Shown: positions 43,513-54,465, counted from the stretch's first letter. The stretch is DNA of 64,000 nucleotides from Ctenosaura bakeri (GCA_948474755.1 CAOLHI010002149.1:1-64000); one strand, 5' to 3'. A program made the numbers and translations. Notes: a model not told the origin generated them from the sequence alone.

Positions 43513-44492
43513 CGTAGAATCATAGAATCATAGAATCATAGAATCACAGAGTTGGAAGAGACCCCAGGGGCCATCGAGTCCAACCCCCTGCTATGCAGAA
43601 ACACCCATCAAAGCATTCCCAACAGATGGCCCTCCAGCCTCTGCTTAAAAACCTCCAAAGAAGAAGACTCCACTCCACTCCACTGAGGCAGCCGATTCCA
43701 CTGCCAGACAGCTCTGACCGTCAGGAAGTTCTTCTTGAGGTTCAGGTGGAATCTCCTTTCCTGCAGCTTGAATCCATTGCTCCTTGTCCTGGTCTCTGGA
43801 GCAGCAGAAAACAAGCCCTCTCCCTCCTCTATATGGCATCCCTTCAAATATTTAAACATGGCTATCATGTCCCCTCTTAACCTTCTCTTCTGCAGACTAA
43901 ACATACTCAGCTCCCTAAGCCATTCTTCATAGAGCATGGCTTCCAGACCCTTCACAATTTTGGTCGCCCTCCTCTGGACACGCTCCAGCTTGTCAATATC
44001 TTTCTTGAATTGAGGTGCCCAGAACTGGACACAGTTTTCCAAATGAGGTCTAACCAGGGCAGAACAGAGTGGTACCATTACCTGCCTTGATCTAGACGTC
44101 ATACTCCTACTGATGCAACCAAGAATTGCGTTGGCTTTCTTGGCCGCTGCATCACACTGCTGACTCATGTTCAGCTTGTGGTCTATGAAGACTCCTAGAT
44201 CCCTTTTACACGTACTTTTATTCAGCCACGTGTCCCCCATCCTGTATTTGTGCATTCCACTTTTTCTGCCTAAGTGTAGGACTTCACCTTTCTCTCTGTT
44301 GAAATCCATTTTGTTAGCTTTGGCCCAGCTCTCCAATCTGTCAAGGCCGTTTTGAATTTTGATCCTGTCCTCTGGTGTATTGGCAACCCCTCCCAATGTG
44401 GTGTCATCCGCAAATCTGACCCGTCTGCCCTCCACGACTTCATCCAAGTCATTGATGAAGATGTTGAATAGCCCTGGGCCCAGGACAGAGCC
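43513..44492 (-). mobile_element. CR1 LINE, longest copy (980 bp), 5' truncated
   Basis: Reverse CR1 with four tail repeats (ATAGAATCATAGAATCATAG) at 43516. It extends upstream to the ORF2 codons for GSVLGPGLF. Its 5' truncation point is about 44492, some 150 bp from the CpG island. Confidence 0.93.
43608..44492 (-). pseudogene. CR1 ORF2 fragment with RT catalytic box
   Basis: An open reverse frame of about 295 CR1 codons. GSVLGPGLFNIFINDLDE and RVRFADDTT include the FADD catalytic aspartates of the reverse transcriptase palm. Then follow [50 protein letters not shown] and the C-terminus. The endonuclease and most of the RT are absent. The open frame continues by chance about 31 codons into flanking sequence (to 44585), which is not CR1. 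No stops, so insertion is recent. Confidence 0.92.
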
Positions 44493-44559
44493 CCACGAGC
44501 CATATCCAAAGCGTGCCACTTTCTGCTCCCCGGATCCTCTCTGTGCCTCTTTCTCCCGC

Positions 44560-44645
44560 AGCTGCAGGAGAGGCGCTGGGGCCACATGAAATGGCCCAGC
44601 AGGCCAGATTCAGCCCGTGGGCCTTGTGTTGGACAGATGTGCCTT
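44560..44645 (+). mobile_element. Possible transposon end fragment
   Basis: GGGGCCACATGAAATGGCCC, GGCCAGATTCAGCCCGTGGGCC and TTGTGTTGGACAGATG resemble the ends of a common amniote DNA transposon ('GGCCCGCGGGCCTTG' type). Weak, based on recollection of such termini. Confidence 0.35.
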
Positions 44646-44649
44646 AGGT

Positions 44650-45480
44650 GCAGTTTGTGCCGGATGCGCCACAGCCTGCTTTTCCCCCATCCCTCCCCAA
44701 ACGGGCTGGCCACAACAGCAGCAGCAGCTGTGCCGGGTGCGCACGCCTCCGATGCGCCCTGCACTTTGGAGACGCTCCCTGGCGCAGGAGAGGGAGGGAA
44801 GGAGGGAGGAACACGGGAGAGGGTGCGATTTGGAGAGGCGGCCGGTCTGCACTCACAGCCACACACACACACACACAGACGCACAGACCCACACAGAGAG
44901 ACAAGGCCCTTCCTTGCCAAAGGAGGAGGAGGAGGCGGCGATGGAGAGAAGCAAGGGATTCGCAGGGCATTGAACGGGGGGAGGAGGGAGGGGCGCGCGT
45001 GGGGTTGCAGCCAGGCGAGTTGAAAAGCAGTGCGGGGATCCAGGCGAGGGATCCGTGCGGGTCTGCGTGGGAACCGATCCCGTCTGTCTGTCTGTCTGCC
45101 CTTGCCGGCGGACTTGCAAAGGCGAAGCCAAGGCGAGCCGGCTGGAGGCGAAGAAGCAGAGCGATCGGGGCGTCCGGGGCATCCAGGAGGAGGGAACTCC
45201 GGCGCAAGCCCCGAAAGCGCCCCTGATCGCCGCTTCCCCGCGGAATCTTCGCCCTTCTCAGCGGGAGAAGGCGGCCAGAGGCCGGAGGGGAGAAGGAAAT
45301 CTCCCCTCCTTCCAGTGGAGGTGAGTGATGGGGGGGCTGCAAACTTTCCTACCACCACCCTCCTTTTCTCTCCCTCCCTGGATGAGCTTTTTGGGTGCGG
45401 GAGGAAAGATGCCCGCCCGGTGTTTGGAGTTGGTGAGAAGTCGTGGGAACGCAAAGGGTTTTCGGTGCCGGGATTATTAA
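44650..45480 (+). promoter_or_regulatory. CpG island, probable promoter and 5' exon
   Basis: About 830 bp of strikingly GC- and CpG-rich sequence (GGCGGCGATGG, GGGGCGCGCGTGG, GCGAGCCGGCTGG, CCCCGAAAGCGCCCC) inside a CpG-poor region. There is no TATA box and several GC-box-like GGGCGG/GGGAGG runs, typical of a broad housekeeping-type vertebrate promoter. It is not transposon sequence. The strand is inferred from the splice donor at 45320/45321. The gene driven would lie outside or in introns beyond this window. A start site around 44950-45050 is a guess. Confidence 0.6.
45315..45326 (+). other. Strong splice donor at the end of a putative first exon
   Basis: GTGGAG|GTGAGTG: exon end AG, intron GTGAGT, an essentially ideal 5' splice site, at the 3' border of the CpG-rich core. 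The forward frame 45055-45324 remains open up to it, but its sequence (Arg/Pro/Cys-rich) has no domain, so the exon is more likely 5' UTR. Confidence 0.55.
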
Positions 45481-45992
45481 GGGTTGGCTTTGGGGGCCAA
45501 CTTCATTTATTCCTCCCACACACACACACACCCCAGCCCTGTCCAACTTTTAAGTCCAATCTGCTGCAAGGAGATACGCGTGGCCACGCATTCACACACA
45601 AAGGTGAGCTTTGTCTGAAGTCTTACCTAACTCTCCCCCTCCAAAAAAACAAACAAACAGTTGGGGCTTCTCTTTTTCTGTGAGCAAAAGAAAGACTAGG
45701 ACACGGGGGGGGCACCCTATCTCATCTCGTGTATACTCTATCCGCCCTTGCAGACGTTCGGATGACACGTGTCCACACTTCCAGGCGTTCTGATGCTCCC
45801 GTCCTTCTTCGCTTTCCTCTTTTCGTCCGTTTGCACTAAACATCTGCATCACATCCCTGCGCCTAAATCCGATTTTTTTCTCCCAACTGGAGTAAAGCCC
45901 TTTTCAGTCGAGGGGAGGCTGACACGTGTGTAGCGATTTGCAAAGAGGCAGCCCTGTTCTTGGGGTCTAGGGCTGAAAACTTGAAGCACAAA
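45481..45992 (+). other. Putative first-intron sequence
   Basis: GC content falls after 45480. It contains a (CA)n at 45519-45533. No acceptor or exon can be assigned. Confidence 0.35.
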
Positions 45993-46138
45993 GGGCGTTT
46001 CCGCACGGCACTCTTAAAGCGCGATGATTCCACTTTCAACCTCCTATGGAATCCTGGGGTTTAACTGCAAACCCCAGGATTCCATAGGAGGTTGAAAGTG
46101 GAATCATCGCGCTCTAAGAGGGCCGTGCGGAAATGGCC
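45993..46138. mobile_element. MITE-A short perfect hairpin (146 bp, TSD AAA)
   Basis: GGGCGTTTCCGCACGGCAC ... GTGCGGAAATGGCC. The arms pair almost base for base with only a few unpaired centre bases. AAA at 45990-45992 and 46139-46141. CpGs in both arms are preserved (GCGCGATGATTCC), and it lies about 0.5 kb from the CpG island. Confidence 0.93.
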
Positions 46139-47024
46139 AAACAAATCCTGTGGCGGTTTAAGGCAACAGAAGCGTGGGCGAACTGCAGCCCGTTTCCTCC
46201 CTTGTGACCTCTGTGTAAATTCCATTGATTGAATGGGTCTACTCTAGTTGGAACTATCAGATGGATCTGGGCTTGGAAGCACCTAATAGAAACCAGAGGT
46301 GGGGCAGGAGACAAAAATGAAACTTCAGCTTCCCTCAATGATTTTTCCTCTCCTTCTCAAATTTCTAGCATTGCACAGAGGGAGAGCTTAAAAAACCATT
46401 CATGCCTAGAACTCTTCTATTTGCTATGTTCACACGCCCCTGGTACCTTTGCCTGCTCCTTTCTTTTGGACGCCCAAACTGTATTTCTAAATGCTCCACC
46501 AAAGTTTTAAATTAATTAAATGCAGTTAAATTAAATGCAAACCCAGAAATCTGAGGACTGGAGGAAAACTTCAATCAGAAGAGCTGAATTCTTATCTAAA
46601 GCTATAGCTGCACTCCCTGATAATAACGCATCAGATGATGGGGAAGTCGGAGAAGGAGACAGGATTTTGCCTGGGGGTATAATTTTTTTTCAGTTACCCA
46701 TTTGTGCAAAGGTGGGGGGGACAGAGATTCTCTGATTTGAGCCTCTATGTGCCTGCGTGCATGTGTGCCTCCAAACTTTTAAAGGGTCATTTTCCGAGCC
46801 ATCCAGTTAGCAGATTGCACATGGCAGATCTGTGCAATCCAGAGCATATGTGTGTTTCCCCTCGCTGGAATAAAAGTCTTCCATTATTTCCTAGGGCTCT
46901 GCAAAGTTTGGGGTTAGCAGAGGGGGCGTTTCTGTTTAATGTCTGACCTTCTGAACAAGGATCTAAAAAGAACGCAATCTATGCGCATCCAGACTGAAAA
47001 GACTGGAAAGAAAGTCCTAGATTT
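46139..47024. other. Non-coding stretch
   Basis: No transposon ends or supported exon. The 93-codon frame 46229-46510 has no motif. Confidence 0.35.
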
Positions 47025-47108
47025 GGCCATTTCTGCAATAGACTATTATAGTACTGTTATTCCACTTTCAACATCCTATGGAATCCTGGGACTAGTGCAG
47101 AAATGGCC
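47025..47108. mobile_element. MITE-A deletion derivative (84 bp)
   Basis: Left arm GGCCATTTCTGCAATAGAC to AATCCTGGGA, joined to the right terminus CTAGTGCAGAAATGGCC. Confidence 0.85.
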
Positions 47109-47242
47109 TCTGTTGCCATTCCTTCCAGTTTTATTTTGAAGATCCAGACACATTTTGTTTATCCCAGAGTTATCGCCTGTCAGCTCCTGGCCCAATCCAA
47201 GACTTTTTATACAGCTCCCCAGATCAGTTTATCAATCAGAAA

Positions 47243-47455
47243 GACCCAGCATGGTGGAGTATTTTTAGCATTGGGCTATGACTCTGGAGACCAGGGTTGG
47301 AATCCCCGCTCAGCCATGGAAACCCACTGGGGAGGTGGGGACCTTGGTCAAGTCACACTCTCTCAGCCTCAGAAGAAAGCAAAGCAATCCCCTCCCCCAA
47401 CAAATCTTGCTAAGAAATGACTTGAAGGCAGCCAGCAACAACAAGCAGCAAATAA
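47243..47455 (+). mobile_element. tRNA-related SINE, nearly complete
   Basis: Head CCCAGCATGGTGGAGTATTTTT with a B-box-like GGTTGGAATCCCC. Then come CAGCCATGGAAACCCACTGGG, TGGTCAAGTCACACTCTCTC and the tail GACTTGAAGGCAGCCAGCAACAAC. Other pieces of this family are at 32555, 34118, 34325, 42208 and 55455. Confidence 0.75.
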
Positions 47456-47824
47456 AATCAGAAAGAACTGGAACAAAATTTGGGAAGTTCCAATCGGAAG
47501 CATTTTAGAATGGGTGCGTCGGAGACTAATGCATTTATTATGGGCACAGTGGGTTGACCTTTCCAAGGCTGACTCTCAGGTGGTGGTTTCTTTGTTTCCG
47601 TTTGCATCCCCGTGATGTTTAAAGCATGCAGTTTAAAGCAAGCAGGGATGGGCGGTTGTGATGGGAAAGGGCCAATTCTTGGATCGTCCTGGGATTCACC
47701 AGGGGCCGCTCGGACGGCCAAATCACAAAAAGAAGAAGAATGAAAATGGCAGGAAGCCCACTGCTGGTTTTGAAAAGCAGTTTTTGTTGCCATTAAACCA
47801 TGTGCTGGTGGGCCCTCTAACCTA

Positions 47825-48044
47825 GGGCCTTTCCACACTACATAACGATTGTACTATGATTCCATTTTAACTACCATGGCTGCCTCCTATGGAATCCTAG
47901 AGTTTGTAGTCTTGGGAGGTCCTGGAGCGTTCTGGCTGAGAATTATAAATATCCCTAAACTGCAAATCCCATGATTCCATAGAACAGAACCATGACAGTA
48001 AAAGTAGAATCATAGTGCAATAGTTATGTAGTGCAGAAAGGCCC
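47825..48044. mobile_element. MITE-A variant subfamily (220 bp, TSD CTA)
   Basis: Termini GGGCCTTTCCACACTACAT and GTAGTGCAGAAAGGCCC, CTA at 47822-47824 and 48045-48047. The arms contain CCATTTTAACTACCATGGC and CATGACAGTAAAAG, distinguishing it from typical MITE-A. Confidence 0.85.
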
Positions 48045-48072
48045 CTAGTTAAAAGGTGAGTTGCTTTTCCAG

Positions 48073-48201
48073 GGCCATTCCCACACCAGCCTGTTACAGC
48101 ATGATGATTCCACTTTCAACATCCTCTGGAATCCTGGGGTTTGCAGTTTCGATGTTGAAAGTGAAATCATTGTGCTATAACAGGCTAGTGTAGAAATGGC
48201 C
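48073..48201. mobile_element. MITE-A copy (129 bp, TSD CAG)
   Basis: GGCCATTCCCACACCAGCC ... GGCTAGTGTAGAAATGGCC, with centre deletion. CAG at 48070-48072 and 48202-48204. Confidence 0.93.
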
Positions 48202-48233
48202 CAGGTGGTTTAAAGGTTCAAAGGAGATGCAAT

Positions 48234-48279
48234 TCTCTCTCTCTCTCTCTTTTTGGCCAGAAAATGGATGGTGCAGGGC

Positions 48280-48315
<36 letters not shown>

Positions 48316-48320
48316 ATTTG
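48234..48320. repeat. (CT)n and (ATG)n microsatellites
   Basis: CTCTCTCTCTCTCTCTCT at 48234-48251 and about ten GAT units at 48281-48312, followed by a LINE-like A-rich 3' region to about 48500. Confidence 0.9.
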
Positions 48321-49190
48321 TGTCCCTCCTTCCTCCCAAAATTGGGACTCAAAGTGGTTGGCCACTGAAAAGAACAATACAATTGAAAACATACAAAAAG
48401 TGAACATTAAAATAGAATTAAATAAGTTGCAGTATTAAATGTTTCAAATCTCTCATTAAGAGAATAAAATGCAATTGAAAAAGAATAAAAAGTGATTAAA
48501 AACAGTTCAGTTTAAAGAATACCCCATAGCCCATTCTTTAAAAACTTTCTGTATTAAAAGCTTGTTGGAATAAAAAGGGTCTTTTTTTCCTACTGATGGA
48601 AGGACAAGAAGGAGGGGGCCGTGCTGGTCATCTTGGGAAGGGAGTTTGAGAGTCTTGGGGCAGCTGCTGAGAAGGCCCTGATTATGAAGGAGTGGAGGGC
48701 AGCTGGGAAAGCAGCTTGGAAGCCATATGTGGCCCCAGGACTGCAAGTTGCCCGTGCTGACATAAATTGTGAATGTGTGACAGATAGAAACAAGCCTTGC
48801 CTATCCAGAAACAGATCTCTATGTAGGCTCCATATGCATGCTCCGGTTTGCTCCTATGTGTCCCTTTGCTTTCTGGCTGTGCTATCCAGGAATGGATTGT
48901 ATGTCTGAATGGACCATTGCAGAAGTATTTTGCTGTGCCAACTGCAGGTGCTTGGCAGGAGGCCGGCTGGTGTGCAGAACTGCCAAGGATCAATGCTCAT
49001 TCTCAGCACGTGGTACAGTGGGATGTTAGAGTTGTGAAATCGAGGAATGAACTGTCTGTACTATGAGAGACAGGAGTTCACAGTTTTGAACACTCCCTTG
49101 CTTGAAAGGTGCCCTGTATTTCAAAAGTGAGCTACCCATATCATTCTGTCCTTTTGCAAATTTGTGGCACAACCGTATTTGGAATACTGT
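48321..49190. other. Non-coding stretch with LINE-like 3' region
   Basis: 48321-48560 (GTCCCTCCTTCCTCCCAAAATTGG, then A-rich) resembles other A-rich LINE 3' ends here (40320, 57175). The remainder is unassigned. Confidence 0.35.
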
Positions 49191-49392
49191 GGCCATTTCC
49201 GCACTAGATTGTTATAGTGCTATTATTCCACTGTCAACATCCTATGGAATCCTGGGGTTTGCAGTTTAGGGAGGGGAATTGAGAATTCTCAGCCAGAGAG
49301 CTCTTGGGCCTCAGTAAACTACAAACCTCAGAAATCCACAGGTTGTTGAATGTGGAATAATAGCACTGTAATAGTGTAGTGCAGAAATGGCC
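49191..49392. mobile_element. MITE-A long-form copy (202 bp)
   Basis: GGCCATTTCCGCACTAGAT ... TAGTGCAGAAATGGCC with the CTCAGCCAGAGAGCTC centre. Flanks TGT/ATG do not match. Confidence 0.9.
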
Positions 49393-49505
49393 ATGGCCTA
49401 TAGCATCTGGTATTCATTGGCAGTCTCCCATTCCAGTACTAACCAGGGCTGACCCTGCTTAGCTTCCAAGGTCAGACAGGATCTGGTGCTTTAGAGTATG
49501 TGGTC
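49393..49505 (-). mobile_element. 5S-rRNA-derived SINE, reverse, 5' part
   Basis: Read in reverse, it contains CCTGTCTGACCTTGGAAGC, TAAGCAGGGTCAGCCCTGG and TTAGTACTGGAATGGGAGAC, the 5S rRNA internal region (A box to C box), which supplies the pol III promoter of this SINE class. It directly follows a MITE-A. Confidence 0.75.
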
Positions 49506-51209
49506 ACATGCTTTGCTTTTCCTCCTATAATATTACAACCCAGTGGGGTCATCCACTGAAGATGAGCAGTGGGATGTGGAGGAAGGATAAAAGGTGCTTA
49601 GTTAAACTGTGGAACTCACTGCCTCAGGATATAGTGATGGCTTCCAGCATGGATAGCTTTATAATGGGACTGGAAAAGATTATTGATGACTATTGATCAG
49701 GGTGGCTATGTCTTCTGGGGCAGTATGCTGCCGAAAGACTGTCCCTGGGGAACATTAGTGGGATCGTGTGGTTGTATTTCCCATGGCTTTTCTTACCTTC
49801 TTAAGTAACAATCTAGCACAACAAACAGGAGGAGTGGAATTTAAGAATGGTGCCCTCAATTTGCAGTTGTATAGTCCTTTTTTTTTTTTTTTAGGATTAG
49901 AAGCAGCAGAAACAGGTTTGATCTACCTTTGTCCACCTCCTCTCTCACCTGGTGCTCTTTGGATTGTGTCAGGCTTTCACTTCCACTCTTAGATGGTGGG
50001 AGTTGTAGTCCTGGCACATCTGGGTGGCTCCAGATTAAGGAAAACAGGCAGCATCTCCCTGGACTTTCAGAACAGGCAGTTTTTTAGCTCCTGTCTGGGG
50101 ATGCAGAGAGTTGAACCTGGTAAATTTTGCATGCAAAAAGCATGTACTGTAAATCAATGATTCTCAGCCTTGGGCCCTCCAAATTAGAGATAAGGCCTGG
50201 GAGTAATGGAAAAATTCGGATTTTTTTTCCTGCCTTTCTCCTACAGTGTTCCCCCTGCCACAGAAAAATTGAAAAAAATGATTATGGGATATTTTTATGC
50301 TGAAATGATAAATAAAATATTTGTGACCATATGTATGCCATAAATATTTTATAAATATATATTTGTATGTATATTTTATACACACACACACACACACACA
50401 CATATACTTGTACCTCCCACATTATTTTAACAAGTATGTGGCAGGTAGACTTTTAGGTACACCTATGTACAGTATTTTATAGCATTTCAGTTCATGGTTT
50501 TGGTTTCCTTTTCTCAGTTCTTTTTGTGAGGTTGTGTGTTTCTGCCTGGCGCTAGAAAGGATTAAAGGAGATAAAATAATTTTATGTGCTTTAGTAATGT
50601 AAATAATTTCTTCTGTTTTTTGTTGGCGGGGGGTGCGGATTGCCTGCTCCTCATAAAATGCCATAACCAAAAAGGTTCCTAATAGTTCAGAATCTCAGTA
50701 ACATAAAATTAAATTGAAAACAGTAAGTTCAATGTGTAATCATTTTCCTACTAAGCTATACTTTAAGTGTATCAGGCATGATCACTTGATGCCAAACCAA
50801 GTTATACATCATTCATTTTCCTTTCCTGACCTAGAAAAGTGACTTCTGATCTATAAAGGGCACTGGTATTGCATTATTCCACTTTTCCCCAAAAAATTAC
50901 CATTTCCATGGTTTCAAAATTTCCACAAATTGTATCTCTCTATTCCAGATGTTTGGAACTTCAGTTCCGAGAATCCTTCACCATTGGCCATGCTGGCTAA
51001 GGCTGCTGGAAGCTAGAGACCAGTAACAGCCGGAGAACACTGTTGTTCATCCTTGCCTGTTCTCAATTTCTGTGCCTCCAGATGTTTTTAGACTCTAGCT
51101 CCCAGAATCCCTGGCCGTTGACCACCCCAGCTGAGGCTTCTGGAACCTGTGTTCCGCTAAAACATCTGGTTGAATTGAGGACCTGTTTCACCCTGCCATT
51201 GGAGAAATG
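49506..51209. other. Long non-coding stretch
   Basis: It includes 12-13 T at 49878-49890, a (CA)n at 50381-50402 and pairs of the CAGTTCCGAGAATCC / CTAGCTCCCAGAATCCC motif (50955, 51095). No gene is supported. Confidence 0.4.
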
Positions 51210-51828
51210 AATCATAGAATCATAGCATCATAGAGTTGGAAGAGACCCCAGGGGACATCAAGTCCAACCCCCTGCTATGCAGGAACACCCATCAAAGCAT
51301 TCCCAACAGATGGCCCTCCAGCCTCTGCTTAAAAACCTCCAAAGAAGGAGGAGACTCCACCACACTCCATTGAGGCAGCATCTTCCACTGCCAGACAGCT
51401 CTTGACCCTCAGGAAGTTCTTCTTGAGGTTCAGGTGGAATCTCCTTTCCTGCAGCTTGAATCCATTGCTCCTTGTCCTAGTCTCTGAAGCAGCAGAAAAC
51501 AAGCCCGCTCCCTCCTCAACATGACATGCCTTCAGATATTTAAACATGGCTATCATGTCCCCTCTTAACCTTCTCTTCTGCAGACTAAACATACCCAGCT
51601 CCCTAAGCCACTCCTCATAGGACTTCATGGCTTCCAGACCCTTCATCATTTTGGTCGCCCTCCTCTGGACACGCTCCAGCTTATCAATATCCTTCTTGAA
51701 TTGAGGTGCCCAGAACTGGACATAGGATTCCAGATGAGGTCTGACCAATGCAGAATAGAGTGGTACCATTACCTCCCTCGATCTAGACACTGTACTCCTA
51801 TTGATGCAGCCAAGAATCGCGTTGGCTT
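51210..51828 (-). mobile_element. CR1 LINE 3' part with ORF2 C-terminus
   Basis: Tail AATCATAGAATCATAGCATC at 51210. The open reverse frame 51329-51790 (153 codons) shows [31 protein letters not shown] and [13 protein letters not shown]. 5' end at the codons for ANAILG (51828). Confidence 0.93.
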
Positions 51829-52242
51829 GAATGAAGGAGTGTTTGTGAAAGTATGAACCAGTTTGCCCTGATCAGGCAGGCAAGACAGGTTCTCCTGCTG
51901 GGTGCTCCATTGAGGATAATTTCCATGAAAAACGCAAGGCTTCCCTGTATGCCAAGCACTCAAAGGCCTTCATTTCCGCCTGCAAACAGCTTGAATGTAT
52001 TCCTTTCTCTCTTTCGCCACCAGACTTCTTTTCCCCGCCTGTTTAAGGACTGTGATTCTGTGTCTGTGTGTGTGTAGTTGTGTGCTAGGAACTGCCACGG
52101 CTGCAAGTAATATGATCAGCAGCTGGCACACCAATGCCCGTCTCCAGTGCCGAGCCTTCATTTTTCAGAGGGGTTGCTCCAACTCGGTTTTCATTCCTCC
52201 ACATCACCACCTCCTTATTTTCACTCTCCCTTCCTTCCTCCA

Positions 52243-52245
52243 TCC

Positions 52246-52280
<35 letters not shown>

Positions 52281-52281
52281 T
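52243..52281. repeat. (TTTC)n microsatellite
   Basis: About nine TTTC units. The Phe/Ser/Leu-rich frames over this region are translations of it. Confidence 0.95.
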
Positions 52282-52820
52282 CCCACACTGTCTCTCCTCC
52301 TCCTTGTAATCATCTCTTCCCAAACAGACAAAGATCTCCAGGAAAAGGTGTGTGAGAGGAGGAGGCAGTGGTTTCTGGGATCTTTCTTGTCAAAATGTCC
52401 CTGATCAGTGCCCGAGGATTAAAAAGACTCCAGATGAGACAGACGGGGAAATTCCCCGCTTTGGAAAAAAAATGAAGCTTGCAAGAGGTTAAAAGGTTAC
52501 GTTTCCGAAATGAGCCTGGGCATGTCCATTGCCTGGACTGAAGCTGTCGGGAAGAACACTGCTTTGATGCAATGTTGAGTAAAGTTTTCATGAAGGTGTT
52601 ATTTTTTTTGGACTACAGCTCCCAGAATCCCCTCCCAACAGCAAGGCTGGTGGCCATCCTAGCTGGAGAATTCTGGGACTTGTTTGTTGTTAACTGCCAT
52701 CAAATCAACTTTGATTATGGATAAGAGATCTCCAAGTCACCATATCATCAACTGCCCTGCTCAGGTCTTGGAGATTCAGGGACGTGTCTTCCTTGATTGG
52801 GTCTATCCACCTGTAATGTG

Positions 52821-52972
52821 GGCCATTTCCACACTAGACTGTTATAGTGCTATTATTCCACTTTCAACATCCTATGGAATCCTGGGGCCCCTCCCTAAAC
52901 TGCAAACCCTAAGATCTCATAAGATGTTGAAAGTGGAATAATAGCACTATAACAGCCTAGTGTGGAAATGGC
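52821..52972. mobile_element. MITE-A copy in BovB-like LINE (152 bp)
   Basis: GGCCATTTCCACACTAGAC ... CTAGTGTGGAAATGGC. The LINE resumes after it (ATTGGTCCTCCTCTTTTC; compare intact GGGGTCTTCCTCTTTTC at 42731). Confidence 0.88.
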
Positions 52973-53331
52973 ATTGGTCCTCCTCTTTTCCTACTGCCTT
53001 TTACCTTACAAAACATTATTGCCTTTTCTATGGAGTCATATTTTCTCATGATGTGTCCAAAGTACAACAGCCTCAGTTTTGTCATCTTGGCTTCTAGGGA
53101 AAGTTCAGGCTTGATTTGCTCTTGGACCCATTTATTTGTCTTTTTAGCAATTCAGGGTATCCATAGAACTCTTCCAGCACCACATTTCCTATATGTGTCC
53201 TTCACTTCCTTCCTTCCTACACAGAAACTGGAATACAATGGCATAGACAATCTTGACTTTGATATTCAATGATATATCTTTACCTTTCAGGATCTGGTCT
53301 AGTTCCTTCATAGCTGCCCTTCCAAGTCCTA

Positions 53332-53506
53332 AGCCATTTCCACACTAGACTTTTATAGGACTATTATTCCACTTTTTATTAGCACTATTATTCCACTTTC
53401 AACATCCTATGGAATCCTGGGGTTTGCAGTTTCGGCAAACCTCAGGATTCCATAGGATGTTGAAAGTGGAATAATAGCACTATAAACATCTAGGGCAGAA
53501 ATGGTC
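53332..53506. mobile_element. MITE-A copy in BovB-like LINE (175 bp, TSD CTA)
   Basis: AGCCATTTCCACACTAGAC ... CATCTAGGGCAGAAATGGTC, with CTA at 53329-53331 and 53507-53509 (TAG in the LINE sense). A 27-bp internal tandem duplication (ACTATTATTCCACTTT) is present in the left arm. Confidence 0.9.
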
Positions 53507-53532
53507 CTAGTCTTCTGATTTCTTGACTGCAG

Positions 53533-54465
53533 TTGCCTGGGATTTGTAGTCTATCCCAAAAAGTAGGGGTTTCCCACCCCCCCAAAGCTCTGGGTTTGTT
53601 TAAATCAAGAAAGCAGATAATGTTTTCAAGCAATGGTTCTCAATGTTTGACTCAGCAGATATTTTATATTGTTATTACATTTATATTTATATAACAGTAT
53701 ATTATATCCTGACCTATCTCTGAGGATTTTGGAAAAAATTATAGTAAAATCCATTTTGAGAGTATAAAACAATTTCAACCAGCAAGGGGGGATTTAAATA
53801 GAGTTAAAACATGTTAAACAATGTGACAAGTTGAAAGGAAACAGTTTAAAACTAGTTAAAGGAGTTTAAGGTGATTCCAAACTACTGCTGCACATGGGCA
53901 GATGTGGATGCAATTAAAGCGACTCCAAAGACTTTGGCAAAAAGAACATGTTTTCCAGTTCGGACAAATTTCTAGCTTAGAGCTGGAAATGACACTCGTG
54001 TTGGTGTGAATCAGGCCTCCAAGAACAAGGAATATATTCCATAATTAGGATGCTACAGTACAAAAGGCCCGGGAATTCAACTTCTAGAATGCTGGACCAT
54101 TGGCCATGCTAGCTAGGACTTCTGGGAATTTAATTCTCAAACATTTTTGGCACCAAAGGTTGTGAATTACTGCTCTAGGACAGCCTTACCCAAACTGCCA
54201 CACTTCAGAATGTGGCAGGCTACCACTCCATCAACTCAGGCAATCAACCTCCCTGGGTGTTGGGGATGATAGGTGCTGTGATTATGATTGCCGGTTCAGG
54301 ATCCCTAAGGTTTCTTGGGCTAAAACCTGACAGCTAGGGACAACCTCTACCAATCTCATTAATTGTGATACTTTAAGTACCAACCACAGTTCTTCACAGC
54401 TTGTAACTGAAACGCACAAAGAAAGAGAGAAAGAACATACTGGTATTTTCCAGTTCGGACATTAA
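53533..54465. other. Non-coding stretch
   Basis: A-rich part near 53680-53830. The CTTCTAGAATGCTGG / CTAGGACTTCTGGG motif pair lies near 54080. No gene. Confidence 0.35.

Larger units (their letters stand above)
52684..53532 (-). mobile_element. BovB/RTE-like LINE remnant carrying two MITE-A copies
   Basis: Reverse complement of the LINE seen at 38115. TTGTTAACTGCCATCAAATC (tail) is at the left. Then follow the segments encoding QDLSRA, DSLEK-like text and the LGRAAMKELD region up to CTTGACTGCAG at 53532. It is interrupted by MITEs at 52821 and 53332. The second lies at the same LINE nucleotide as the MITE at 38293. Confidence 0.72.

Noticed and set aside
43182..43517. Poly-Tyr and poly-Asn proteins
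   Set aside because: Direct translation of the ATT/ACT microsatellite.
44270..45454. 394-codon reverse frame and the 192-232 codon frames over the CpG island
   Set aside because: Stop codons are scarce in CpG-island sequence. The frames run across the CR1 junction and on both strands, with no recognisable domain.
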